From contig JAHREC010000013.1 in assembly GCA_020081605.1 (NCBI GenBank), forward strand, positions 6,138,001 to 6,202,000: a stretch of DNA of 64,000 bases, read 5' to 3'. The stretch's first letter is position 1; every line of letters begins with the position of its first letter. The position numbers were made by a program, and so were the translations under genes. This stretch comes from Albifimbria verrucaria. Its lineage: Eukaryota; Ascomycota; Sordariomycetes; Hypocreales; Stachybotryaceae. Positions 45,628 to 59,580 of this stretch are shown here, one piece after another. Under the pieces are notes generated by a model that was given only the letters and a program-made list of their open reading frames with translations, was not told where the DNA came from and did not search any database.

Positions 45628-48600
45628 GAGGTAAACATCTGGGAGCGACAGCAGGGGCGGAAACAGGAGAGACGAAAGAAGAGGAGGGGGAGGGAGCGTG
45701 AGAGGAGGGGGAGAAAGAAAGGGAGAGGGTCGAAGTGTGGGAGCAGGTGGGAGGACTGATTCGCGGCAGATGCAGGATTAAAATGTGGTGCAGCGGTAGG
45801 ATAAGGTCAGGGAACTTGAGACTTGATAGGCCACGGTACCGCAGCACCGATAGGCCCACAAGTACCCTCCCAAGCGCCCCTCTGGCTTTTGGGCGGTGGG
45901 CTGGGCTGGGCTGGGCCAAGCTGGAGGCTGCTTGGCTGGGCCAGTGGCTCTGCTGGCATGGCGGGGTTCTGGGAGGGGAGTTCTGGCGATACCTCGGCGC
46001 AGGTACCTCGCCGTGCGGTCCCTCCCAAGGCGCTACCTGCGCTATGCTGCGCTATGCTGCGCTATGCTGTGCTGCGCTGTGCTGCGCTGGGCATGCGCTG
46101 GGACGGTAGGCGTGGGAACGGCGAGACAAGGGATTGGAGGGACGATGGCCACGCAGGCCTGTTCCGCCCATCTCCATATCTACTGCCTACCCCTTATGCA
46201 TGTCTATCTCCCGCGACTTGACTTGCTGGCTGTTCTGCGGATACCCAGGTGTGCAATTTACCTAGCACCTTATCTCTCTCCAAGGGCTGGCAGCATGGCA
46301 TGCAGCGTTTCCCGGCTGGGAGTACCTGGAGCGTGGGGCAGCGGTACCTTGATAGCACGCCGCGCACGCTGCCAGGATGTAAGATAACCAAGTTCCCCTT
46401 CGTATCCTCCAAGTAGCGACCGATACCCGGTCCGAGCCCATCGGGTAACGTAACGGAGCCCGAGCCGGCATGAAAATGGGTTGGTGGCCTGTAAGACAAC
46501 GACACACCTATCTGAGGCAGGCTAACTGATGTGATGCGATATGACATGCAACCTCCGTGTCTGACAACCCGCTGCTCGCAACAATCAATCAGATCATAGC
46601 GGACTGATCAATAGAAGAAGAAGAAGAAAAACAAAATGTACCGCCAAGCAAAGGCAGTAATCTCCCTCGGAGTCACCTCTGATTGCCCCTACGTAATCGC
46701 AACCAGTAGCTCCGAAACGCCCCCTTTGGCAAACCCAAGACGTAAAAGGCGTGCTGGGCTGCGTCACCGAGCCCGGCAGCCCTTTGGGCCACAAGGCCAG
46801 GTCGCGGGGTTCTAGTGGCTCGCCCTCGCTGCTTTTTACCACTATGGGTACCTATAAGCAAAAAGAAACGAGAAAAAACTTCCGGGGAGGGTCCTCGTCC
46901 TCGCTTTGGGTAAAGTCCGCCTCGCTAGCATCTGGTACCTGCCGGGCTCTCGTTTCTGGGGTTCTTGGGCGGTCAGCACCTGTCTTTCGGTACCTGCAAG
47001 TGTCCTGTCACATGTATGTCGGTGCCTCGTTGCGGGCAGGTCTCGGCCTGGTATTTCCTGTGCCTCACAGACATGCATCTCCATTACCTAAACAGCCTTT
47101 GCTTTATACGTCATTCGCTGCACAATGTGCATCGTTTTTACAGACATGGCTTTACTTCGTCTTGTCATGGATACGAAGTCTCAACCAAACTTCAATCTCA
47201 TTTCTCCCATATCCAAACGCCCCCTGGACCGAAATATTTGCTTGCCTACCGATCCCTCTACCTCTGCCCATCTTCCTACGCAACCATGATGCTTGTCGCC
47301 AGACACCGTTCAGGCCCCCTTGTTCCGTCCCGCTTTCCGCTTCCGCTCCTATGGCTTCGGATTTGCGACGACGTCCCTGATGGCCACCACGTGTGCTCGG
47401 CTGGCGTCCCGATATATCGGTGTCTGTTCAAAAATAAAAACGTGGAACACGCACGGATTACGTCCGACCTTCTAGTCGCCGACGCCGCCAGCTCCCTGCC
47501 TTGGCAGGCCGTTGCTAATCCCCGTCTTACAGCACAGTATTTCGCCTGCACCTATGAGTCGCAGTTCCGCTGCAGGATAGGGGGCCATCGACGTGGTTTG
47601 AGAAACGTTGGATCTAGAACGTTGTCAAGATTTCTCTTCTCTCGGTCTTCTCACGCATTCCTCGCTACGGCACTGCTCCACGTAGACTACCTAGGTAAGT
47701 CTGGTTAACTAGTCATGATCCATGCCCGGTGATCCTCATCAACTGCCCATGACTACGCTCACCATCATGAGGTCTCATGCTCTTCCATCTTACGAAACGC
47801 CCTGTCCCTTCTCTCTTCCTGTTGCTGCAATCAACACACCGCCTACGTCTCCATGCACGACAGAGGTGACCGTGCGAGACAGTGATTCAACAGCCCCAGG
47901 TCTCGAATATCGCTTGGCATCTCCACGCGAAGTGATATATGACCATTCACCGACTCGGAGATAAACTCAGACGCCAGTCTCACGTGAGCCATCCCTTGTG
48001 TATGTCTTTGGGTCAAAACAAGCATAATATGTGCCTTATTACAGCACATGTGCTTGCGGTTACACGTCGATGGGAAGCGAGCTGCATTCGCCTCTCCCCG
48101 GATGGATGCCAATCCTCCACCGCCAAGGCGAGGTGATACATCTGTTTTTACGCATTGGGACCTGACTTTAGCTCAGATCCTGCAAAAGCGGCCGGTACTG
48201 GCATGTCGATCTGTCGCTGTCAGATCTTTTGCAAAGTAGATCAAGGCCAGCGGTGTTGGAGAGCCGGCAATGAGCATCAAGCATGGTGCTCATGACACTG
48301 TTGCGTCCTGTGATTGGTCCACGACTTGACTTACAACTTCGCCTACCCTATACCATCTCATGTGTTGAGACAATGGTTCAACGCAAACCACCATTCAATC
48401 ATGACGTCTGGCGTGTTGGTAGGTGATTAGACTGTCTTCTGGCTTGCAGAACTAAGTTTGCCCTTCTCGTGGTTGCGTCAGTGAGTGATTCCTCATTTTC
48501 TTGCGCAGCATGAAACTCCTCCCCATACCAGCACCACCTAGTGCAATATCTCACCACCATATCGCCATTCCGTGCGAAACCAGCTTGTCCCTTTACAAAC

Positions 48601-50178
48601 CGCCCTGCATCTGAGACCCTGTAACATCAACGCCCTCCTCCCGTCCCAGCCAGGAAGCCCCAGGTCACACCACGGCCGGGGTAATGCAAGCTCCCGGGCC
48701 CAGCGTCCGCCCTGGCCCAAACTCACTTGCAGAACGTCCAATCGAGGCCCTCCAACGCCCAACGTGCCCTCAACTCCAGCATGCCATTCACCAGGCCCTA
48801 TCTGGAACGCACAAACTCCAGACATAACCGGATCTTTCCCCGACCCCTTGCTTTCCCTTCTCCTCATCTTCCCACCGCTTTGCCGAGCCAGATGAGCAAA
48901 AGGGGCAGGAGCGTCCCTGATCGCTGATCGAGTCAGCAACCAACGCCCGGGAGGGTGCCATCTATCCTCACCTCCGTGTCATTGTAGCCAAAAAGGATGG
49001 AGTAAGCCGTCGCTTTCCAGCGTTGTAGCCTCTTGCCCCATGCCTGGTGACACGTTCAGATGCCATAGGCTTTTCCTCAGTAGAACACCATAATTAGTCC
49101 TAGCTCGTGTCGCGTCTCCAGGAAGGTATTCAGAGTCGTTGCGTTGTCAGTCCACGTTCTCCATTCCCACCACCCAATCACGGCATCCGGACAAGTTCCT
49201 CCTTACGTCGTCTTCTCGACCTCCGCATCATCCTGGCCTGTACCATGTTCCACCCCTGATGGGCCGGACCGTTACTGGCAAGGATAGGTAAGTGCCAGAC
49301 CGGCTTGCCCAGTTCCGTACCGGAATCATGGATGTGCGGTTGGGTCCAAATCTAACAGGCTGATGGTAATGTTAAAAAAGCACGGTCCATGTTTCTCAGC
49401 AGCTTCAATCAATCAACATGCTCTCTTTCGTCTCGTGTAAGGCTATCTCTATCTAGCTGTTTGAACTTGCCTCACCGCGACCTAGGACTGGAAAGGAGGC
49501 GAACAAACGTCATTTCCTAGAAATTAGAATCAAGGTAAGCCGGACATATGCCAGAAACGAGTCGTTGGATTGGCTGTTCTGTGGCACGGGGCCCTCGCAG
49601 CATTCTACACGCACCAAGATCGACTTGCCAACACGAGGATCAAACTGACACCAATTCTGCAAATGGAGGCCTACTCGTTGTCCACGCCGTCCATGTCATC
49701 CTAGCTTGCCAGGTTCTCGACCGCCAAATCTGACATTATCTTCATGCACATAGGGCGAGGCCGCCGTGCATCTGTGCGTCTACACGTTTCTGCTGGGCTG
49801 TTTCCCATTCGACACCATCACTCAAATTCGGAATTAAGAAGTGACCATCTCCTGACGGCGATTAAATACTATGCACGTTTCTCCTAGACCGCCAGACAGC
49901 TGATCGCTGAAATCCCATCTCCGGGGTTGTCTACTCAAGAAAGTACCACGTGTGAAGGATAGAAGCAATCAGCAGCGACGTGCGAATAACCATTGCCTGC
50001 CATCCCAACCCTATAACACCAAAACGACAGACATAACTCACAGAACCCCTTTGTACTGTGTCCTTGGCTTATTGCCGACATTCGCTAAACCAGTGGCGGA
50101 TCATGTATCAAGTCCTCACAACATAATATAAGCTCAATACGCCATCGGAGGATTCATCGGCGTAAACATTCGCAACAA
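45628..50178. other. 4.5 kb gene-poor region upstream of KCS1
   Basis: No protein family is recognised here. The longest open frame (46965-47708, plus, 247 codons) has no family resemblance or plausible codon pattern. The left part carries GGTACC-type motifs (45836-46020, 46325-46350, 46850-46995) and GCTATGCTGC repeats (46038-46090). The right part, toward 50178, is the 3' flank of the protamine-like gene. A long KCS1 5' UTR or noncoding RNA is possible. Confidence 0.5.
46030..46095. repeat. GCTATGCTGC/GCGCTGTGCT tandem repeat
   Basis: About six imperfect units of CTATGCTGCG/CTGTGCTGCG. The shared GCTATGCT word links it to the TATGC array at 4283-4345. Confidence 0.7.
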
Positions 50179-53100
50179 CTATTGACCGAACAAGCCAGCA
50201 TCCATCTGTGATGCCCTTGGTGGTTCGGTATCCTTGCTCTGACCAAGTTCTACATCAAGATCCCATATCTGTAACACGTCTCCAATTTCCCGAAACAAAT
50301 CTTCGACAATGTTCGTTGGCTTTTCCAGCTCCATTTGTTGTTGAATGCCGCTCTCTCGTGCTTCATTTTCTTCATCGGATCGCCCGTGATTCCCAGATTG
50401 GCCAATCCTATTTGGTACTGCCGTATCACATTCCATAGACTGTGATTCGGAGTCAACGTCTGTTGAAGGACCCGAGGCCAGCAAGTTGGACGTAAAGGAG
50501 TTCTTCCTGTTCGCAACAGCATTGAAATGCTTGCTGAATCGAGAATCTTCAGAGGTTGCAAGGTCAGAAGCTGTTAGAAACGGTGGTGGTGATGCTGGAC
50601 GATCCCTGCTATGCCCTTCCCGTGTTTTTGATTCTGAGCCAGGTGATCTATGATCCTGTGAATCCATGTCTTGACTCTGCTCCTGAGGCAACACGGCCCA
50701 TGATACTCTTCGTTTGGGTCGTGAAGCACTCCATGGGTTCTTCATAGCGGATGAAAGGATCCCACGGGTACTATGAGACTTGCCGTTTGAACTAGCCCAT
50801 GGGTTCTGCCTACGAATAACAACGCGCTCTGGTGACGGCGTCATGAACGAAGCAAAAGATCTGACAGGAAAGTGTGGTTCGGGCGTGGAGGGTCGTTCCG
50901 TGGGCATACTGAATGAGTCCGTGGCCGTACTTGGTTGATCACCGATAAACCCATCCCCAACCGTTGAGTTGAATGGAAGTGGCGTCAATGAGACTGCAGG
51001 TTCGAGGATGGGGTTCCTCCCTCGAAGGTAATACGTCTGCACTTTGAGCCCATGGACTTTGCAGCTCAGGAGGGACTGGATTCGTGTCATTGCCATGTTT
51101 CGTAGGAGTATTCTCATCAAGACGGCCAACAGCCGGCTCAAAAATATGGGGCATGCTCTGGGACTGGATCCAAGGGCTCTGACTCTGGTCTTGTTCCCGT
51201 GAAGTTCGTTGGCGTCCGTCAGGGCTCATATTTGTATTTGTCATTGCCTGGCTAGCGACGAGGGTTGGTTCGTCATGCCAACTGGAGCTCGAGTGATGAC
51301 TCTCGATATTGTGATCTGGAGGGATACAGGTTTTGCTAGTGATTACAGCGGTATCTGCATCAATTTGCTGCTCGGCTGGAGGTATAGCCTTCCGACGAAG
51401 AGACCGGGTTCGAGTAGAGGGCGTTGTATTCTGGGACGACTCTTCGTATGGAAGTTTCAGGCCCTTACGGAACTGTGTAGGCGAAGAGTGATGCGCTGCC
51501 GAAGAGCGCCTGCTCGGATTAGCCTTCTTCACAGAAGAGGAAGACTGCTTATCCTCGTTTTGAGCCCCATCATGATTCTTTGTCTTGGGGAGCGGAATGT
51601 TACCCTGGGGCTTGCTATTTGCCATACTTGTCGTTACTACATTGGCTCCATTCGGAGGGTTATGATTTTTATCCCGTGTGCAACGATGATTTCTGAGGCA
51701 ACACTTTCTGCTGAACTGTGATCAGGTTCCACTGAATCTTTCTCACTACCGACGTTGGCAGATGTTGGCAGAGTCTTCACAGTAATCGCAGATTCAATTG
51801 GATTGCTGGTTGAAGAAGCAATGCCCATATCTTGGTCGTTGATTTCCACACGTCCATGTTCTTCTAACTCGTCATTCGTTGAGTCAATAACAGACTGAGT
51901 AGCATCGGGCTGCGAGGCAACATCCTCAAGATTAACCACAGTACCATCGCCTTGAGATATCCCCGACCATGTCATGTTGTCAAGAGAGCTGAGTGTCGAC
52001 ACGGAAGATGAAGTGGGCTGGCGAACTGACGGAGCGTGTCCCCTACCCTCGACCCCCTCTTGCGCGCAATTTGTAGCAGAAGCTTTCATCTCGCTGAGTC
52101 TCGGGTTCCTCCACACCAGGGTCAACCGGTGCTGGAGCATGCAAATCAATCATGGAAATATCCTGAGAGCGTTCTGAAAATTCACAATCGGCTTGTGCCT
52201 TCAAGTGTCGGTTGGCAATATTTCCATCGTTCTTGGACTGCGAGGTGGGAACACTTTTGCTCCTTTTTCGAGTCGGTGATGGCTCATGATGTAACGAGAC
52301 TGGGTCACCACCCAATAAAGATGTAGGCGAGGATAATGTGGCAGCCGCGTTGGCTTCAGCGGAAAGTCCACTCTGTGATATGAGAGGTTCGCGTTGTGAA
52401 GTTGAGTGATCCAAGCAAACCGAGGCAGTGTGCTCTTCATTCCAGCTTAAATTAGTGGGAACCGACCGAAATGAAGCATGGACATCGAATATCTCCTCAG
52501 CGTCAAGAGTGTGACGCGTTCGGGTTGATGTCATGGGCTGTGAAAGACTGAATAGCCTTTCTGAGTTGTGGATGCTTTCAGTAGCAGAAGCTATGTGACC
52601 GCTTCGTTGTCTTCCACGAGGATCCGTTTGAAGTTGATCACGTTGGAAAAGGTTTAGCAGTGGCGATGCTTGAGAAACATGCGTTCTTCTACGTTTTCCA
52701 ATGGTGATATTATGCTGTTCGGAACCGCTCCTCTTCGCTTCTTGTGTGTGCCTTCTTCAATGGGTTTTGAGAAACGCGTTTTCTGTGTCCGTACACTCGA
52801 CCATTGTATTTTTGCTCTCCAACTGACAACTGCTGCCAGCTCTTCCTTTTCTAGGAATGGATGAGATTCTGTAATGGTAGCCTGCTTAAGGCTTTCTGGA
52901 CTTGGGAGGTGGCATTCTAAACTTTCGGAGATCACAGCATTTCTATCTCGGTTGCCATGACGGGCAGATTTTCGGGAGACCGGTTCTCGACCATTTATCT
53001 TGTTGGAAGGCGCATCAATCGTTCTAAGTTTTGACCTCCAAGGGTTTGTCCAACCAGAGTTCTGGTCAAACGGACCCTGCAACGACGCAGAGAGGAGAAG

Positions 53101-53449
53101 GGGGCGGCTCCGGTTAGGAACCGCTGACCTGCTGCCTCATAACGAAGCCGTCGTGTACTCGGGTCGTCGTAGTCTTCATCTTCCGAGCCGTAATATAGCA
53201 CATCTTCGGGAGCGCATGTGGCTTCATTATAGATCGTGTCTTGTCCCCAACCTGAGGTCACCTCCTGCGAGGGACGCCCAGTGACTGGCATCGAAATTCT
53301 TGAGCCTGTAAAGGCACTTGGCTCCGATACATGTGTGCTGAGATATCTGTAGAACCTACAGCTTGGCTGCAGCGGTGGATGTTGTCGCGAATGCGTCGTG
53401 TCGTACTCGAATAGCTTGACTTCTTGTGGTATGCGTGAGGCTCAGCCAT
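50179..53449 (-). CDS. Protamine-P1-like nuclear protein of unknown function (frame broken)
   Basis: An intronless gene of about 1092 aa once eight missing bases are allowed for; frames change near 53275, 53085, between 52654 and 52540, near 52040 (two), near 51640 and near 50960 (two). The N-terminal landmark is APEDVLYYGSEDEDYDDP, then RRLRYEAAGQRFLTGAAPF and QGPFDQNSGWTNPWRSK, a block I associate with fungal proteins labelled protamine P1. The long middle is disordered and rich in Ser, Thr and Gln. Near the C-terminus FASFMTPSPERV and SRPKRRVSWAVLPQEQS are again typical, and the end reads IVEDLFREIGDVLQIWDLDV. The label does not prove a sperm-type protamine role; function is unknown, likely nuclear. 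It is divergent from NUD1. Confidence 0.65.
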
Positions 53450-54100
53450 GTTGGATGCCTTCCAAATTCACAATGACATTAAGCGCCCATCGCGTTTCGC
53501 GCCGTCACGTGACTGCGCGTAAAGTGGCAGACAGAAGTTTCTATCGACTGCTCTCAACTAATTTTTGATTTATTTACTATGAAAAGATACGTTATTCATT
53601 AAATCAGTATATAAAACTAGGTTTCAGAGAAGTTCATTCGCAATAGTTCATGTAATGTTCGTCTGTCATCTCATCAACTGTTTGATCATGTGACTATAAA
53701 CGTGACTTGATGTAAGCTTTCCTTGGTTGGCACAGCAACAACAAGTCCCTCCAGCATCATCCTTGCCTTGTTTACATGGTACCGCCTTTGAATCCAAGTT
53801 GACATGGGTCGCGCAAAGTAACGCGCAACATTTTGCCGCTTCCAAAGGTCGCGATTGTAATCGACCAAGATTTTCTTTCTTCCTATGATTTGATTTTCTA
53901 CGAGTAACATCTTCGCCTGGAGTCTGTCCTTTATCAAGCATGCTTCCCAACCCTACGGCAACAAAGGACGACGCGATCTAAACAACGACGATCAACCACG
54001 ACCCCGCGCCAACAAACAACATTGCAAATTCCTCCGCCGCATGGCATTTCAAGAATTCTCAAGTACCCATACTAACTGACCACGGCCGTCTGTCGAAGCC
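53450..54100. promoter_or_regulatory. Divergent promoter of the protamine-like gene and NUD1
   Basis: This 651-bp stretch lies between divergent starts. TCACGTGAC (53504-53512), a palindromic E-box, sits about 55 bp from the protamine-like start. It is a known type of bHLH site; its use here is inference. Confidence 0.55.
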
Positions 54101-57100
54101 ATGGCCCCTGCCTGGCTGGACTCGTTGTCCGAGGACTGGGTCTCTCAACCAGGTTCCGACACGTCTGTCGCGCAACTACCACCTCTCAAGAACAGTCAAG
54201 ACTCAAAGCCACAACACGAATTTCCGAGCCGAATTCCGCGTAGAGCGCAGAGCGCGAAGCCGGACCAGAACGACTCCAATGATAGCGTTGCTATCCCTCT
54301 CAGCGAGCGCAGCGCAAACGATATCAATATATCGAGACAGCGAACCCTCTCCAAGCAGTCCCAAGAGTCAAAGCAGTCGCCGCAAGGGACAGGAACCCGA
54401 TCGACTTCTGCTGCGACTACTACATCAGTTCTTCACAACACCGTTCAATATCAATCGTCGCCAGTGAAAGATGGAGAAGAGACTCCAGAGTGGAAGCGCC
54501 GTTTGGTGTATGGAGAAGTTCAATATGGCGAGCAACGAGACCTCTTCTGCTCTGCAGCGGCAGGACTCCAGGATATTTTCAAGCCGCCCGCTCCTGGAGC
54601 GCAGCTGGATGAGGTAGAGGCGTCGCAACACGAAACAACGCTTCCCTCAAGCCCTCCAATGCACCCACTGAGGATGACTAGCCCTATATCGGAGGGCTTC
54701 GATGTTTCGGATGAGGAGGGCTCACTACACCCGGCAGACATAACACCAAGCCCGAGTCCCAGGAGGCCAAACCGAGACATCAAGTATAAGCTCAACGACG
54801 AGTCATCTCTATACGATGGAAACAGCAGCCCCAGCATCCCTCGAGACGAAACCCCGCGCCGACTCATCGACAGTCAAGCCAGTCTTTCCAAGATGACAGT
54901 TGCCTTAGTGTGCCCTCAAATGTTGACGGTAACGCACGGAAGATTAGTGGCCAAAGCGTCATTCGCAACGAAGATTTCAGCCCTATACTTATTGGCAAGC
55001 ACAGTGACGAGGAGGAAAGGTTGATTTTGCGCCTATTGAATTACCTGCGCAGCAACTGGAAGCAAAAACTGGAGCGCCTACGGGCTCACCAACTATATCT
55101 AGACTCTAATCCTGCATCACCTATGGAACTCCATGGTGCAGAGTATGAGCCCTCAGGGGACATCGAAACAACGGATGACTATGCGCGCAATGGAGGATTC
55201 ATCAATACGCGCCGTGGAGGCAGATCTGCGGAAGGGTCGTTTCGCTACCGTGGGTTGAGCCCTGGGTTTAGTGTTGACACTTCAGAGATGCTCCTGAGGA
55301 GTCCCTACAAGCCAGCACGCCTAAGCAGTTCCCAACGATAAGAACGGAAGGAACCAACAGAGTATATTCTCAACTCAACTTCCAAAGTCCTTCCTTACCT
55401 CGTGCTCCGTTTCCCAGCCCAGAGAAACAAAAGACCGGCCCCGTGGAGCAAGGACAGTCTAGTGGTAGTCCATTGAAGCTATTTGGCCCGTACGACACAT
55501 TCACGAATCAGACTCTGCTCCGGAGGATCAGCCAATTTGAAGAAGACATGTCAGACCACACCTCTAACAAATCTTCTCAATTCGTTATTCGAGATGAGGA
55601 ATCCCAGCCAATCTCAAACCTCCAGCCCCATAATGCGTTGGATGAGGCGACTACACAATCGGTTGGTCGCTTTGGCACTGGAAACTTGGAAGGCTTCCAG
55701 TTTAGCGGCGATGTATCACGCATCTCTGGCGACGACTCTGAATTGCAGACTGACAAGGAAAATATCTCTCCTGTTGGTCTGCCGCTACCAAAGGCGCCGT
55801 TCTTTGAGCTTCAGCCACGAGGTTCATCGCCTATAGATGATTCCGAATTACTCATCTACCGGAAGCGCAACAAATCATCAACATTCTTGTCTAGCAGACA
55901 TATCAGGAACGCTTCTATTTCAAGCCAACACATCAGAAACGCTTCTATGTCAAGCCAGTTTGATCAGTCTTTCAGTCCTCTTCGACAGGCGCCGGACCTC
56001 TCTTTCACTCCGAAACGCGATAGTGGATCAGAAGGAAAGCGCCCGAGGACTTCACCCTCAAAGGACCCGACGCCAAAGCGTCGTAGGACACTACATCGAT
56101 CAGATATTGCGTTTGGAAGGGAAGAGAATTTCACGGGTACGGATGCCGCGCATAGACAGATGCAGTATGCGATGAGCAAAAAGCGGAAAGACGCCCGTCC
56201 TGGTGACTTTCAGCTCGCAGATCCAGAGGTACTCGCTTTAAGGAAGATCATACGCCCTCGCACACCGACACCAAGCCAGAGGTCCTCTCAGCGCCATGAA
56301 AGACATCCATTTGCCGACGATGACGGCTTTGGAGAGGTGAATAGCCCAGACGACACACGACCCACACCGTCGGAGAATAATGATAGATCGCCCCTCCGTG
56401 CTATTCCTCACCATGAGATGGGTCAGTTAAGCGAAACAACAGACCGGAAGCCATCAATTCGCACTCAAGATTTCGTGGACCAGGCAGCTCAGATCATGGC
56501 CATGATTCGCAGCCAAGTACGGCCTCAAGGTTTGACAAGTGTTGAGGAGTCTGAAGCTGAAAATGGCCTACAAAGTCCTGACATGCTAGAAGATTCTTAC
56601 CAGGAGTCGACAAAAGAGCCATTCTCTCGACCACCGAGTCGCGAAGGACGACCCATGCCTCGTCTTCCACAACGCCAGGAGGATCCTGAGCTCCTGAACA
56701 GATTGAAGCAGTACCAGGAGTTCAGCGATATGGGCGATATCATCTCATCATCGATGCGCTCTGTTGGCCTAGCAAAGATGCAGTTCGCGTAGCGCAGGAG
56801 GTTGAGCGACGAATCCAGGAACACCATCGATCTAGATCAGATATCCCACTGGCCGTCAGTGGTGCTACGATTAGCGATCTTCCAAACGTTCGCATATCAT
56901 CCAACCCGATCCCGATAGATATGGCTGGAAGTCCAACACGAGACTTTCCATCAAACTCATCCGGAAACTCCACCCACAGGACTTATCCTACTGCATCTTC
57001 ACGGGGCTCTGAATCCCGTAGGACTATCATGCCGGAAAGCATCTCACATCTGATCCCGGAGAGGGTAGGAAGCATGTTCCTCGACAAACAGAACAACATC

Positions 57101-59580
57101 TGGATCAAGAGAAAGGAATCGTATACTGCCCGAGAAATGAACATACTGCCCTCCGAGGATAGCGAGGAGGACCCATTTGCCAGTATTCCAGACTTGTCTG
57201 TCGATTTGACAAAAGAGCTTCAGGGTCTGAAAATTTCTGCAACGTCCAGGCCGGAAACTGCTGGAAGCGCCAGCCCACTACCAAATCTTGGAGAGACGGT
57301 TACGTCGTCACCTCATTCACAGCCTAGCCGAGGCTATGTGACGCTTTCGCCAAATGCACGACTGAGCCCCGACTTGGTGGAATTGACGAGGAAGAATTTG
57401 AAAAGTTAGATGCACGAGCTAGCGAGGACGACCAAGATGAAACGAACCATGATTTGGAAGCATCGGCATTAAAAGACCGTCATCCGGGTTCGGCAACGCG
57501 ACGGCGAAACATGACTATATCCTTCTCATCTCCGATCGCATCCATCATTCATGATGTGGCGCCTGAAGATCTGGATAATTTGGAAGATGATGATAGTATC
57601 AATGACGGGAACTTGTCGGCTCTCAGGACCACTGAAGACGGCAACTCAAAACTACGAAGTCATGGTCGTGGGCCATCTCAGCGAGCTGCTAACCGCGGGC
57701 CTGCATTTATCCCAAGACCTGTCTCCCGCATCGACGAGCAGGACGAAGATAGCACAGTGGAGCTCCCAATGGATGAGCAACGACAACTGAGCATCATTGG
57801 CGAGACAAGCGTAATGAGCCACAAGACTCCAAATGGTCGACGCACCAGCCTCAGCTTCATCGTTAACCACACACCTGGAAACATGGGCATGGCTGTCCAT
57901 GCCGATGATAGCGCAGTGATTGGCCACAACGTCGGCAAGCTATCTCTCAGCCCTCTATCCGAGTTCACGCTCAATAACTCGGACCAGTCATTTGGATTTG
58001 AAGTCAGCTATGTTATGGGTTACAGACACATGGCGACTGGGGGCAGCTCTCAGAAGGTTATGTCTATGACAATACGGGAACTCGTGGACAAGCTTAGTGA
58101 GGTTGAACCGTGCGAGCCTTACTGGGAGGACCTGACAGAGCTTGACCTGCATGGCAAACGCCTGTCTAGCCTTCATATGCTTGACGAGTTCTGTGGCAAG
58201 GTTGTAACTCTTGATGCGTCTCAAAATGCGCTTGGTCACCTCGAGGGTGTGCCGTCAAGCGTGCGTCAACTGAAAGTGTCACAGAACATGCTCACTGAGT
58301 TGACTTCATGGGATCACTTGATGAACCTGCAGTATGTGGACATCTCCAACAACGAGGTTCGAGTCTCTCTGCGCTGAAGAACCTGGTTCACTTGCGCAGC
58401 ATTAAGGCAGACAACAACCAATTGACCACCTTGGATGGCCTGGATGTCCACGATGGGCTTCTCTCTACGGGCACGAAACAATTTAATTGAGCTGGTTGAC
58501 TTTGGTAGCGTTCGATTAGAACGATTAACGGAGCTGGATTTGGAAAACAACCACATCTCCTCGGTTGAGAACCTGGAACTGGCACCGGCTCTTGCGAACC
58601 TGCGGCTGGCGAAGAACAAACTGCGAGCTTTGGACTTGACATATGCACCAAAGACCTTCCGGCACCTCGATGTTAGTGACAACGAATTGACGACACTTGA
58701 CCTCGGCAGTTTGCAAAACTTGCATTCACTTCATGCCGACAGGAATCACATCACAACTTTGACAGGCTGCCAACGGGCTCGCCGGCTGGACAGTCTTTCT
58801 CTGCGGGAGCAACAGGGTGGGGACGGCTTGGACTTGGGCTTTCTGTCATCCGCCTGCGAAGTTCGCAAACTCTTCTTGTCTGGCAATTACCTGGGAACAT
58901 TTGAGCCACAAGCCGACTTCCTCAATCTTCAGCTTCTGGAGCTCGCCAACTGCGGGTTGCAGGTCCTCCCGCCTAGTATGGGACAGCTCATGCCCAACCT
59001 CCGCAGCTTGAACCTGAACTTCAATGCCATTGCAAATCTTTCGTCTCTCCAGTATATCCCGCGGCTGAAGAAGCTGCTCGTTGCCGGTAATAGGCTCGCA
59101 GATTCGACATTGGTGATGGAGTTGCTGACGGACTTTCCCCATCTGGCGCAATTGGATCTACGGGACAACCCGGTTACTCTGGGATTTTACGCACCAATAC
59201 AGGTCCTGGTTTCAACAGAAAGAGCCGGGACAGTAGACCCCTTTTCATTGCCAGACGCCGACGTGGAAAAGGATAGGCTGTACGCGAGCAGGCTGGACGA
59301 GACCACGGTTTTGCGACGGCGATTGCACCAGATTGTTTTCGCCGCAAGTTGCCAGCGACTTCGAAAACTGGACGGCCTACCTATCAAGCGCGCCGACATA
59401 CTCGCAAAAGACGGTCTATACCAGGTCTTGGTGGCGGATGGGCTCTTGCCGGAGCTGGAAGAGACCCTAGTAGAGGGACGCGACTCGCCTACACAGAAGG
59501 AGGTGGTGGGAGAAGCCCCTGAGCAGAATTACGAGTCGGTCAGGAGCAGTCGATGGGGTGCAGAAGACAGCTTCGCGTGA
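54101..59580 (+). CDS. NUD1: Nud1/Cdc11-type leucine-rich repeat scaffold of the septation network
   Basis: An intronless gene of about 1828 aa once seven missing bases are allowed for (near 54890, about 55345-55440, about 56790, about 57405, about 58365 and two around 58470). The N-terminus starts MAPAWLDSLSEDWVSQPGS and reads TPEWKRRLVYGEVQYGEQRD, then long disordered stretches with many SP/TP sites and LKLFGPYDTFTNQTLLRRIS. The C-terminal third is a leucine-rich repeat array from YWEDLTELDLHGKRLSSLH through LTELDLENNHISSVENLEL to RRLHQIVFAASCQRLRKLDG. Nud1/Cdc11 proteins (SnaD in Aspergillus) sit at spindle pole bodies and recruit the septation initiation or mitotic exit kinases. The architecture and length fit well. 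Confidence 0.88.

Noticed and set aside
45055..45759. 234-codon plus-strand frame rich in Gly, Ser and Arg
   Set aside because: It is antisense to the low-complexity N-terminus of KCS1.
46965..47708. 247-codon plus-strand open frame
   Set aside because: It has no motif, no domain and amino-acid use like random sequence (many Cys, His, Ser, Arg). It sits in a repeat-rich desert upstream of KCS1.
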